A stretch of DNA of 64,000 nucleotides from Verrucomicrobiia bacterium (lineage in GTDB: Bacteria; Verrucomicrobiota; Verrucomicrobiia; Opitutales; Cerasicoccaceae): positions 1 to 64,000 of the forward strand of contig JAUIAM010000022.1 of the NCBI GenBank assembly GCA_030425485.1, given 5' to 3'. This document shows, piece after piece, positions 39,520-46,550 of the stretch. The number at the start of each line of letters is the position of its first letter. The stretch's first letter is position 1. Below the pieces are notes generated by a model. It saw only the letters and a list, made by a program, of their open reading frames with translations. It was not told the origin of the DNA and did no database searches. A program made the translations under genes and the position numbers.

Positions 39520-40244
39520 AACGCATTGTTTTTTTCTGTAGTGCGCTGCTCATAGCCATGCATACGGGCTGGGCAGATGCGGACGCGGATTTCACCGCAG
39601 CCAACGAAGCTGTTGCGGCGGGTGATTTCTCCCGCGCGGTTGAGTTGTACGAAACCATCCTGCAGGATGCGCAATCCGCGAACACTTACTACAATCTCGG
39701 TAACGCCTATTACGCGAGGGGCGAGTACGGGCAGGCCATCCTCCAGTATGCGCGCTCACTGGTGCTCGACCCGGGTAATCCTGACACCTTGGCTAACCTG
39801 CGTCTGGCTCGCGAAGCTGCTCAAGCAGAAGCGCCGGAGCGGGTCTGGAGCGAGCGTTTTGCGCAGTCCCTGGGCGTAAATACCTGGACCTGGCTGGCCG
39901 TGGTCGCATTTTGGGGCGCGTTCGGCTTAGTTCTTTTGCCCCCGGTTTACGGATGGCGCAGCCCCTTGCGTCCCCTTCTGCTTGTGGCGTGTATCATCAC
40001 ACTTCTGGCGGGTGGGCTCGGCCTGTTTGGCTACCATCAACTCAGTCGCGAAGGCATTGTTACCGCCAGCGACACCCCGCTCCAAGTGGCTCCAACCGCA
40101 AACAGCCCAGCGGCATCTTTTCTGCAAGCAGGTCAGGCGGCGGACATACTGAGCGTGCACGGCAACTTTGCCCGGATAGCAACCCCCTCTGGAGATGAAG
40201 GCTGGGTGAGCCTCGACCGCTTTGGTCCGATCTGGCGTCGCTAG
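39516..40244 (+). CDS. batE: BatE, TPR and SH3-like protein
   Basis: 242 residues: signal peptide (MKRIVFFCSALLIAMHTGWAD), two TPRs (ANEAVAAGDFSRAVELYETI; TYYNLGNAYYARGEYGQAI), two membrane helices (about 120-145 and 150-172) and a C-terminal bacterial SH3 domain (ADILSVHGNFARIATPSGDEGWVS region). This matches BatE. It is the last gene of the operon. Its TAG stop (40242-40244) is formed inside the left terminal repeat of the element at 40241-40395, so the natural C-terminus may have been altered by insertion. Confidence 0.88.
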   Translation: MKRIVFFCSALLIAMHTGWADADADFTAANEAVAAGDFSRAVELYETILQDAQSANTYYNLGNAYYARGEYGQAILQYARSLVLDPGNPDTLANLRLAREAAQAEAPERVWSERFAQSLGVNTWTWLAVVAFWGAFGLVLLPPVYGWRSPLRPLLLVACIITLLAGGLGLFGYHQLSREGIVTASDTPLQVAPTANSPAASFLQAGQAADILSVHGNFARIATPSGDEGWVSLDRFGPIWRR

Positions 40245-40395
40245 TGTGATGTTAGCTTAGGGCGTGTCTGAAATTGTTTCACCGCAAAGGCGCAAAGACG
40301 CAGAGAGCTTCAGCTTCAATCTTACCCCCTGGCAATGCCCTCTGCCTTTTGTGGCCCTCTGCATTTTATAAAGAACTTGGCTAACGGCACACTAG
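40241..40395. mobile_element. 155-bp element with 20-bp terminal inverted repeats (MITE-like)
   Basis: The left end, CTAGTGTGATGTTAGCTTAG (40241-40260), matches the reverse complement of the right end, CTTGGCTAACGGCACACTAG (40376-40395), at 16 of 20 positions. Both ends finish in CTAG. The interior carries an ACCGCAAAGGCGCAAAGACG motif and an inverted CTCTGC/TTTTGTGG arm. Both flanking genes, batE (plus) and yqgE (minus), end with a TAG supplied by the element's end. The same terminal motif recurs at 50854-51021. No coding capacity; no clear target duplication. Confidence 0.6.
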
Positions 40396-40955
40396 TTAAC
40401 TTCCGGGTCCTCGGGGGCGTCCGCAAGCAAGGTCAACTCCGGGCTGACGGTGGCGATTATCTCACGCCACATGGCCGCGCCTTCTAGCCCTTCCATCATG
40501 TGCCCGTTGACCGAAGTCACGATCCAGGCCTTTTCCTCACGCTCGGCCTCTAACTGGCCTTTTGTCCAGCCGGCATAGCCCAGAAAAGCACGCACCTCGA
40601 CGCCCTTGATCGAAGCCATGAGCTCCTGCGCCTTTTGCGTGGTGATACCAAAGTAAAAGCGAAAAGAAAACTGCTCGGGAATCCAGTACCATGCCGCCAG
40701 CAGCATTTGGTCTGTTTGCACAGGCCCACCCTCGTAGATGGGGACGCTGGCCAGGGTGCAGGCGGCGAATTCGCTATCGATATCACCCAGCGTTTTGCCA
40801 ATCGGGCGGTTGATGATGATCCCCATTGAGCCGTCCTCGGCATCGTGCGCACTGATGAGGACGACGGTTTTGCTGAAATGAGCATCGCGCATTGCGGGGT
40901 GCGCGATCAGGACGGAGCCTGACTGGGTTTCGGGGCTGGAAGAATCAAAAGACAT
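40392..40955 (-). CDS. YqgE/AlgH family protein
   Basis: 187-residue soluble protein of the UPF0301/DUF179 family. Conserved segments are GSVLIAHPAMRDAHFSKTVV, DGSMGIIINRPIGKTLGDI, PIYEGGPVQTDQMLLAAW and FLGYAGWTKGQLEAE. The molecular function of the family is not settled; links to alginate regulation and ribosome or stress processes have been suggested elsewhere. It ends in the right terminal repeat of the element at 40241-40395, and its start is 16 bp downstream of the dCMP deaminase stop, so the two probably form an operon. Confidence 0.9.
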   Translation of the reverse strand: MSFDSSSPETQSGSVLIAHPAMRDAHFSKTVVLISAHDAEDGSMGIIINRPIGKTLGDIDSEFAACTLASVPIYEGGPVQTDQMLLAAWYWIPEQFSFRFYFGITTQKAQELMASIKGVEVRAFLGYAGWTKGQLEAEREEKAWIVTSVNGHMMEGLEGAAMWREIIATVSPELTLLADAPEDPEVN

Positions 40956-40971
40956 GAGGCAGGTTCTCCCT

Positions 40972-41451
40972 CTAGAGTTTGACCAGCTTCAGGCCGGCCT
41001 CGTCCAGGAGTTCCTTGGATATGGGGTCGTTGCGGTAATCGTCTAAGTACTTTATCGTCCGAATTCCGGCGGAGCAAAGGATTTTGGCGCAATTTATACA
41101 GGGAAAATGTGTAATGTAGGCTGTGGCACCGCTCAGGCTGACCCCGCGCCGGGCAGCGTCAGCGACAGCGTTCTGCTCAGCATGGACGGTTCCCTGCTCG
41201 TGATCGTCGCGCATGCGCGAGGTATGGGGTGAGCCGGGTAAAAAACCGTTGTAACCCGCTGCGATGACGCGGTTTTTATGCTCTCCGGCCGAAACGATGA
41301 CGCACCCGACGTGGAGGCGCTCACACGGCGAACGCGAGGCCATCAGGATTGACATGGCCATAAAATATTCATCCCAGGACGGGCGCTCCTGCCATTGCCC
41401 GACCATGTGCTTGAGTTGGTCCAAGCGACTGGTTTCATCGGCGACTTGCAT
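40972..41451 (-). CDS. dCMP/cytidine deaminase-like zinc enzyme (ComEB type)
   Basis: 159 residues from the ATG at 41451; the frame opens at 41490, but the first residues there are poor. The zinc site is VHAEQNAVADAARRG (His and catalytic Glu) plus FPCINCAKILCSAGI (two Cys). AMSILMASRSPCERLHVGCVIV, with a further Cys near it, is typical of deoxycytidylate deaminases. The product, dUMP, feeds thymidylate synthesis. The GYNGFLPGSPH segment contacts the nucleotide. It is followed by yqgE. A role in DNA uptake (ComEB) is only nominal. Confidence 0.88.
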   Translation of the reverse strand: MQVADETSRLDQLKHMVGQWQERPSWDEYFMAMSILMASRSPCERLHVGCVIVSAGEHKNRVIAAGYNGFLPGSPHTSRMRDDHEQGTVHAEQNAVADAARRGVSLSGATAYITHFPCINCAKILCSAGIRTIKYLDDYRNDPISKELLDEAGLKLVKL

Positions 41452-41558
41452 GCCCTGAGTGTTACACAGTCGAGCTGCCGAGCAATACAAAAGCCGACCG
41501 CATACCCACAGACAAGGGCTTGATTTTTCCCACAGGCTGCCGATAACTAGACCATACA

Positions 41559-41915
41559 GTGAACGGAATGAAGCTAATCATGGGCATTTTGTTGATCGTC
41601 GCCGGATGGATGCCCGCGGCATCGGCCAGTATGCCTATGCCCCAAGTGAATTCCGAGGAATGCTGTTGCTGCTATGAGATGGGCATGGATATGGCCGCTC
41701 ACGAGTGCTGCAACTCCCCCACAGATGCACCCACAGACTGTGGCGACTGTACTGACACACCCTGCCCTTGCCTGACTGTTTGCCACCTGTGGCTCAATGT
41801 CCCGCCGGCAGCGGCTCCGGCTTTTATCCGCGAATCAGAATCCGCCTGGCACATGTCAGACGATGATTTTCGCTCACGTGTGAGCCACGATATCTTTCAT
41901 CCACCGCGTTGCTAG
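41559..41915 (+). CDS. Exported Cys/Met/His-rich small protein (CCCC cluster)
   Basis: 118 residues; ATG at 41559 or 41568. Signal peptide MKLIMGILLIVAGWMPAASAS. The mature part has twelve cysteines: a run of four (SEECCCCYEMGMDMAAHECC), then DCGDCTDTPCPCLTVC and a final PPRC. Met and His are interspersed (MPMP, EMGMDM, AAHE, HDIF). This composition suggests extracytoplasmic soft-metal (Cu/Ag/Zn) binding. Small proteins of metal-resistance loci often end in a similar basic Pro-Pro-Arg tail, but I cannot name a family. It lies 50 bp before the metallothionein-like gene on the same strand. Confidence 0.7.
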   Translation: MNGMKLIMGILLIVAGWMPAASASMPMPQVNSEECCCCYEMGMDMAAHECCNSPTDAPTDCGDCTDTPCPCLTVCHLWLNVPPAAAPAFIRESESAWHMSDDDFRSRVSHDIFHPPRC

Positions 41916-41965
41916 TCCAGATCCGTACCCACAACATCTGACTAACAACAACGTATATCAAAGAT

Positions 41966-42130
41966 ATGAAAGCACTTCTTAAATCCTTCGTCATCACATC
42001 CCTCTTTGCTGCCAGCGCGTTCGCAGGCAACGGTGCAGCACCGACTGCCAATTGCTCGTGCTGCAAATGCGAGCAGTGCGCATGCGAGTCATGCAGCTGC
42101 TGCACCTGCAATGGATGTGACTGCCAGTAA
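41966..42130 (+). CDS. Exported metallothionein-like peptide, 54 residues, 12 Cys
   Basis: ATG at 41966-41968, TAA at 42128-42130. Signal peptide MKALLKSFVITSLFAASAFA, then a mature 34-residue peptide, GNGAAPTAN followed by CSCCKCEQCACESCSCC and TCNGCDCQ. Twelve of the last 25 residues are Cys, in CxC, CC and CxxC spacings and no aromatic residues, as in metallothioneins. Unlike known bacterial metallothioneins (SmtA type) it carries a secretion signal. It is followed by a strong terminator (42156-42187), which supports a real transcript. Metal binding is inferred; a Cys-rich precursor of a modified peptide is the main alternative, although no maturase is adjacent. Confidence 0.75.
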   Translation: MKALLKSFVITSLFAASAFAGNGAAPTANCSCCKCEQCACESCSCCTCNGCDCQ

Positions 42131-42155
42131 CCGCTAGCAGTAATCAGCTTAACGA

Positions 42156-42187
42156 CAGCCAACGCCCCGCGTGTTGGCTGTTTTTTT
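42156..42187 (+). terminator. Rho-independent terminator after the Cys-rich peptide gene
   Basis: CAGCCAAC (42156-42163) pairs perfectly with GTTGGCTG (42173-42180) around a 9-nt loop and is followed by seven T (42181-42187). It ends the transcript of the two cysteine-rich genes. Confidence 0.88.
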
Positions 42188-42265
42188 GCGTCTCAGCCGT
42201 GAGCATTCGACCCTTGCTTGTTTCACTGTGAGACACATACTTTTACCTAAACCCACTTAAACGCT

Positions 42266-43066
42266 ATGATTAAAAAAATCCTTCTCGGTCTCGTCTGTCT
42301 TTTTGTTATCGCCCTCGTCGTGCTCTACTTCTTCCTCGACTCCATTGTCAGCGGCGTCGTGAAGCAGGCCATCAACACCTACGGGCCACAAGTCACGCAG
42401 ACTCACGTGGCAGTGGAGAACGTCAACATTTCGCCCCTCGGCGGCTTTGGCTCCATCGAAAACCTCGTGGTGGGCAACCCCAAGTCTTTCCAGCCCCCCG
42501 AAAACGCTATCTCTCTGGGCGAGGTCAGTATCTCACTGGAGCCAGCGTCCCTGCTTTCGGACACGGTTGTCATTAAGGAGATCAAGATTCTCGACGCTGA
42601 GTTTAACTACAGCACGGACTTCGCCAGCAGCAACCTGCAGGAGATTCTCAACAACGTGAAGGACTTCTCTGGCTCGTCAACGACACCTGCTCCTGACACC
42701 ACACCAGAAGTCGACACCCCCACCGAGGAAGCCAAGGAGGCCGGGGCGAAGAAGAAATATGTCGTTAAGAGCGTCATTATTGAAGGTGCTGTGGCCAACG
42801 CCAGCGTGCTCGGCCAGTCGGTCAAGATCGAGCTCCCTCCCATTTCGCTCCAGAACGAGGCTGAAACCGGCATTACACCTCAACAGGTGACTGAGAAAGT
42901 CCTGACCGATGTCATGGAGCAACTCATCCCGGCCATCCAAAAGCAGATTGAAGCAATGGCCAAGGACCCGGTCGGCGCAGGTTTGAACATCATCAAGGGC
43001 GCAGGCGATACGGGCGACGAAGGTCTCGATAAGGCCGCGGACGCCATCAAGGGTCTCTTCGACTAA
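42266..43066 (+). CDS. Membrane-anchored AsmA-like protein
   Basis: 266 residues. One N-terminal membrane anchor (MIKKILLGLVCLFVIALVVLYFFLD), then an AsmA/DUF748-like beta region: GFGSIENLVVGNPKSFQPPE, ISLGEVSISLEPASLLSDTV and VVIKEIKILDAEFNY, a pattern of strand pairs found at the N-terminus of AsmA-family proteins. A Thr/Pro/Glu linker (about 135-160) separates a second similar strand set (VVKSVIIEGAVANASVLGQS). The C-terminus is helical. AsmA-like proteins act in envelope lipid transport; this short form is probably a periplasmic single-pass version. No operon partner; terminators or gaps on both sides. Confidence 0.72.
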   Translation: MIKKILLGLVCLFVIALVVLYFFLDSIVSGVVKQAINTYGPQVTQTHVAVENVNISPLGGFGSIENLVVGNPKSFQPPENAISLGEVSISLEPASLLSDTVVIKEIKILDAEFNYSTDFASSNLQEILNNVKDFSGSSTTPAPDTTPEVDTPTEEAKEAGAKKKYVVKSVIIEGAVANASVLGQSVKIELPPISLQNEAETGITPQQVTEKVLTDVMEQLIPAIQKQIEAMAKDPVGAGLNIIKGAGDTGDEGLDKAADAIKGLFD

Positions 43067-43125
43067 GCAGAATCCAAGAGGAACATTGGGCTCTCTCCCC
43101 TCACTGGAGTAGGCACGTATTTGGC

Positions 43126-43809
43126 TCAAGCCACCGTCACCGGCTGGCCGTTATCCGATGCACTGAGCTTAAGGATGAAGGCTGCGGCATCGTCTGCCCA
43201 CTCGTTGGCCAACGGGTAGGCTGAGGCAGCCTCACCCGAGCACTGCTGGAGCATCTCGGTATTGATGATGCCGGGATTCAGCGGCACGCAGAACATGCCC
43301 GCGGGTAACTCTTGGGCCAGTCCTTGACTGAGCCCTTCGATGGCCCACTTGCTCGTGCAATAAGGTACGACATCAGGAGAGCTTGAGCGCCCCCACCCTG
43401 AGCTGAAATTGACGATGCCGCCACTGCCTCGCTCCACCATCGCCGGGACAAAGTGCCGGATCATGTGGTGTACGCCCTTGATGTTGACATCTACCAGGCG
43501 CGAGAAAGCGGCTGCGGGCACGTCCCAGAGCTTGGCCGGATCGTTCATCAGCGCGGCGTTGTTAATGAGCAGGTCGGGCGGGCCGAGCTCCTCCAGGACG
43601 ATGTGGGCAAACCGGCTTACGTCCTCACTGTCGGAGACATCCACTGGATAAAAGCTGTGCTCAGGAGCGTACTGCTCATTTAATTCCTCGACCTGGCGCA
43701 GGTTGCGACCGCAGCCGACCACCGTGATGCCCTCGCGGATAAAACGTTCAACCAACGCACGCCCGAGACCGCGCGTGCAACCCGTAATCAATGCCAAACG
43801 TTGGGACAT
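43126..43809 (-). CDS. Short-chain dehydrogenase/reductase
   Basis: 227-residue classical SDR. Cofactor motif ITGCTRGLGRALVERFIREG (TGxxxGxG), NNAALMNDPAKL (NNAG-like), the catalytic Ser in NFSSGWGRSSSPD and YCTSKWAIEGL (Tyr and Lys). The Arg in GCGRNLRQVEEL after strand 2 suggests preference for NADPH. Substrate unknown. It is 46 bp downstream of dnaX on the same strand and functionally unrelated to it. Confidence 0.85.
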   Translation of the reverse strand: MSQRLALITGCTRGLGRALVERFIREGITVVGCGRNLRQVEELNEQYAPEHSFYPVDVSDSEDVSRFAHIVLEELGPPDLLINNAALMNDPAKLWDVPAAAFSRLVDVNIKGVHHMIRHFVPAMVERGSGGIVNFSSGWGRSSSPDVVPYCTSKWAIEGLSQGLAQELPAGMFCVPLNPGIINTEMLQQCSGEAASAYPLANEWADDAAAFILKLSASDNGQPVTVA

Positions 43810-43855
43810 GACCGCAGCATAGTTAATGCGGACGCGCTGCCCAGCCGAAAAGAGA

Positions 43856-45478
43856 TCAATCCTGCTCCTCTTCTACTTCGAGTTCAGGCACTTCCTCCTT
43901 CTCCTCAGCCTTGACGGCCACGGCGGGCTTGGGCAGCACTTTGACAAACTTGGGGACGGCGCGAAGCTTCTCCTCCAGCACGACCCAAGTCTGCTCTTGC
44001 AAGGTGTCGCGCGCGCGATCAAAGGCAGCGCTCCCCTCGAATGAGAGCTCACCTACGTCTTCAGCGGAGCGGCGTGAGCGCGGCGCATCCGGCTCGTCAT
44101 CACGGGCCTCAGAGGCGGCAGCTTCGGCCGCGGCCAGGGTGACTTCGAGCGGCACATCATCGTCGCCCTGCTCAGCCTCAGGCACGGGCGAGAATTTTTC
44201 CTTTGGCGGCATGGCCGGGCTTGATGGCGGCGGTGTTGATGCCCTGGCTGGCTCGGTTTGGAATTCAGTCGCCGCCTTTGTTGCTTCCGCTGGCTTTGGG
44301 GCCTTGGGAGCAGCGCGTTCAGGCGCGGGCGATATCCCTATTTTTTTTTGGCCGGCATCCTCGGGGAGGCCGGCTGCAAGCTGAGATAGCTCTTTGATGA
44401 CAGTGTCGATGGCGCGCGAGCGGCTCTGGTCAATGGCCCGCAGGAGTGCGACTTCGAAATTCACCCGCTGGGAAAGCCCCTGCCGGACGGAGTGCTCCGC
44501 GGCCTGAAGCGCATCAAGCATCCGGGTAATTGACTCCGCGCTGAGCGGCGCACCAAGGGCATCTGTCTGCCCGCCCTGTGCGATGGCCTTGAGTAAGGCT
44601 TCGCGGATGACCCGCTGGATGTCGCTCAGGAGGCGGTAAAGGTCGCGCCCCTCGCTGGCCAGTTTATCAATCGTAGCAAAGAGGGTTTTGTGCTCCGCCG
44701 TCGCCATGGCCTTGGTTAAAGCGGCGAGGTCGTCCTCTGAGGCCAAACCGTAAACGTCGAGAACGTTCGCTGCGGTGATGCTGCTCCCGCAAAAGGAAAT
44801 GAGTTGGTCGAGGATGGACTGGGCGTCGCGCATGCCGCCATCGGCCATACGGGCAATGGTAACAAGGGCTTCGGGCTCGATATTGATCGACTCGGCCTGG
44901 GCGATGTCCCCGAGCTTGGCCGCGATTTTGTCGTCCGCAATGGGGCGGAACTCAAAGCGCTGGCAGCGCGAGACAACCGTGGCGAGAACCTTGTGCGCCT
45001 CCGTCGTCGCGAAGATGAACTTCACGTGCGGGGGTGGCTCTTCGAGGGTTTTCAGCAGCGCATTCCACGCTGCGTTGGACAGCATGTGCACCTCGTCGAT
45101 GATGTATATCTTAAAGGTGCCCTGAGCAGGGGCGTACTGGCACTCCTGACGCAAGTCGCGGATCTGGTCGACACCATTGTTCGAGGCACCGTCGATCTCG
45201 ATTACGTCCATGCAGGAGCCATCCATGATGGCCCGGCTGATATCCGACGTGTCGTCCGGGGTGGCATTGGGGCCGCCTTCGGCGTTGAGGGCTTTGGCAA
45301 AGATGCGCGCGGTGGTAGTCTTGCCCGTTCCACGCGGTCCCACAAAGAGGTAGGCATGGGCGATGCGCTGCGTCTCGATCGCGTTTTTGAGCGTGCGGAC
45401 GATGTGTTCCTGTCCGACAAGTTCGTCGAACTGCTTGGGGCGCCAGCGTCGGGCGATTACCTGATAGGCCTCTGCCAT
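43856..45478 (-). CDS. dnaX: DNA polymerase III subunit tau (gamma by slippage)
   Basis: 540 residues from the ATG at 45478. Clamp-loader ATPase: Walker [17 protein letters not shown], Walker [21 protein letters not shown], and sensor 1 [19 protein letters not shown]. The four zinc cysteines of most DnaX proteins are replaced: Ala66, Asp75, Ser78 and Ser81 in an ungapped match to E. coli. A run of nine A (minus strand, 44349-44341) at codons 377-380 would give a short gamma-like product (379 or 386 residues) if polymerase or ribosome slips. The C-terminal tau part is short, acidic and Pro/Ala-rich (E. coli tau is 643). The SRP RNA gene is just upstream. Confidence 0.95.
   Translation of the reverse strand: MAEAYQVIARRWRPKQFDELVGQEHIVRTLKNAIETQRIAHAYLFVGPRGTGKTTTARIFAKALNAEGGPNATPDDTSDISRAIMDGSCMDVIEIDGASNNGVDQIRDLRQECQYAPAQGTFKIYIIDEVHMLSNAAWNALLKTLEEPPPHVKFIFATTEAHKVLATVVSRCQRFEFRPIADDKIAAKLGDIAQAESINIEPEALVTIARMADGGMRDAQSILDQLISFCGSSITAANVLDVYGLASEDDLAALTKAMATAEHKTLFATIDKLASEGRDLYRLLSDIQRVIREALLKAIAQGGQTDALGAPLSAESITRMLDALQAAEHSVRQGLSQRVNFEVALLRAIDQSRSRAIDTVIKELSQLAAGLPEDAGQKKIGISPAPERAAPKAPKPAEATKAATEFQTEPARASTPPPSSPAMPPKEKFSPVPEAEQGDDDVPLEVTLAAAEAAASEARDDEPDAPRSRRSAEDVGELSFEGSAAFDRARDTLQEQTWVVLEEKLRAVPKFVKVLPKPAVAVKAEEKEEVPELEVEEEQD
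44341..44349 (-). promoter_or_regulatory. A9 slippery run in dnaX (candidate tau/gamma switch)
   Basis: On the coding strand the reading is CAA AAA AAA ATA. Loss of one A places TAG directly after two Lys (379-residue product). Gain of one A gives AAT AGG GAT ATC GCC CGC GCC TGA (386-residue product). Both end just after clamp-loader domain III. The Thermus thermophilus dnaX gene uses an A9 run in the same way. Confidence 0.6.
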
Positions 45479-45622
45479 GCCAAAGAGGTTGTCGATGCCC
45501 TGCCCCACTTCAACGAAGAAAACTCAACCGGGCGAAAATATCTCACTGGCGATCCGTAAGTCTATTGTAGTCAATAATCAGCAGCTTTTTGCCAGGCGAC
45601 CCAGATGTCTGGGCACAAAAAA

Positions 45623-45718
45623 GGCCAGGCACCCCACGGCACACGCGAATCCTGGCTACCGTTGCTTCCTTCCGGATCTGGCGGGATTCGCCGGTTCGTC
45701 GTTGCATGGGACCCGGCC
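45623..45718 (-). ncRNA. ffs: Signal recognition particle RNA (bacterial small type, 4.5S)
   Basis: The minus strand contains the SRP core: CCAGATCCGGAAGGAAGCAA, then a conserved 3' arm including GGATTCGCGTGTGCCGTGG. The 5' and 3' ends pair (GGCCGGGTCCCA with TGGGGTGCCTGGCC), giving the single long hairpin of about 96 nt. A T-rich run (six T, complement of 45617-45622) follows as terminator. Location next to dnaX is common for this gene. Ends are estimated within a few bases. It guides Ffh-dependent membrane targeting. Confidence 0.92.
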
Positions 45719-45739
45719 AAGCGTAAACTATCCCTCATT

Positions 45740-45928
45740 ATGGTATCTGCATCAACGAAAAAGTTACTTTTCCTCGCGCAAATTCTGGTCGGCTGCTCGG
45801 TCGGCCTGCTCTACACGGGGTGCGAAACCGAAACCACGACAACGGTCAACGACGGTTTTGGCATGACCTTCCAGGATCAGAGTGACGATGATGGCAACCG
45901 CCGAAATCGTGTCCAGATCGACGACTAG
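45740..45928 (+). CDS. Small lipoprotein, 62 residues
   Basis: Starts at the ATG at 45740; the longer frame from 45605 runs antisense through the SRP RNA gene and is rejected. N-terminus MVSASTKKLLFLAQILVGCS has a good lipobox LVGC; a second possible one is LYTGC. The rest is short, hydrophilic and acidic (TTTTVNDGFGMTFQDQSDDD and RRNRVQIDD). Function unknown. A bidirectional terminator (45951-45979) follows at 23 bp, supporting a real gene. Confidence 0.6.
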   Translation: MVSASTKKLLFLAQILVGCSVGLLYTGCETETTTTVNDGFGMTFQDQSDDDGNRRNRVQIDD

Positions 45929-45950
45929 TCATTTTTCAAATCCACACATC

Positions 45951-45979
45951 AAAAGGGCCCCCTTGGGGAGCCCTTTTTT
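45951..45979. terminator. Bidirectional terminator
   Basis: AAAAGGGC (45951-45958) pairs with GCCCTTTT (45970-45977), with inner CCCC/GGGG pairs, and ends in a T run. The A run on the left lets it also terminate the minus-strand gene ending at 46018. Confidence 0.85.
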
Positions 45980-46017
45980 GTGCGCCTGCTCGACGCAAAA
46001 TCGTTTGCAGCAAAGTT

Positions 46018-46467
46018 CTAGAACTTGCCCTCTGCATCCATGGGCAGCTTGTTGTCTGTCGTAATGAGCAAGATAGGCTCCTTGGTCTTGATCCAGACGT
46101 TGTTTTCTTTGGTAAACTTGGAGGTCACCACTTCGCAGATTTCGCCAATGGTCTTGACCGGGATGCGGCGACCGCGGGGTGAGGCGTTGTAGGCGTAGCC
46201 AGACTTAATCAGCCGCTCGTTGGTCACGTAGGGGCTGTCTTCCTCGGGGATTTGGAGCACCCAGCCGGTCATGTTTTGCCCGGCCAGCTTGCCCTCGGGG
46301 TCAGACACCATCATGACAAACTGCTTTTTGACAGGTGGCGGCTTTTCCTCATCTGCCATGGCAGCCATCTCCACATTGATGTCTTCAATGATCTGGGAGA
46401 CTTGCTTCACATCAAGTTCGTTGCGCTGGAGCACCAGCTTGACTAGTTCCATGTCGACTTTGGCCAT
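46018..46467 (-). CDS. Conserved-looking soluble protein of unknown function
   Basis: 149 residues from the ATG at 46467 (MAKVDMELVKLVLQRNELD). The first 40 residues are predicted helical (QVSQIIEDINVEMAAMADEE), then a KPPPVKK linker and an alpha/beta region (KKQFVMMVSDPEGKLAGQNM; TGWVLQIPEEDSPYVTNERL). It ends with VWIKTKEPILLITTDNKLPMD. No enzyme motif or signal peptide. I do not recognise it. The C-terminal part could be a small nucleic-acid- or protein-binding fold. It lies 83 bp downstream of the Gfo/Idh/MocA gene. Confidence 0.7.
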   Translation of the reverse strand: MAKVDMELVKLVLQRNELDVKQVSQIIEDINVEMAAMADEEKPPPVKKQFVMMVSDPEGKLAGQNMTGWVLQIPEEDSPYVTNERLIKSGYAYNASPRGRRIPVKTIGEICEVVTSKFTKENNVWIKTKEPILLITTDNKLPMDAEGKF

Positions 46468-46550
46468 AAGGAATGAGCGAAACGGATTAGCTGCTGCTTG
46501 CCAAAGGTTTTTTCGAGCCAGTAGAGGGATTTCCGCAAAATGCGGGCGTA

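Noticed and set aside
41824-42162. 112-residue open frame on the minus strand over the metallothionein-like gene
   Set aside because: It is antisense to two genes with signal peptides and a terminator, has no recognisable motif and its composition mirrors the plus-strand Cys codons.
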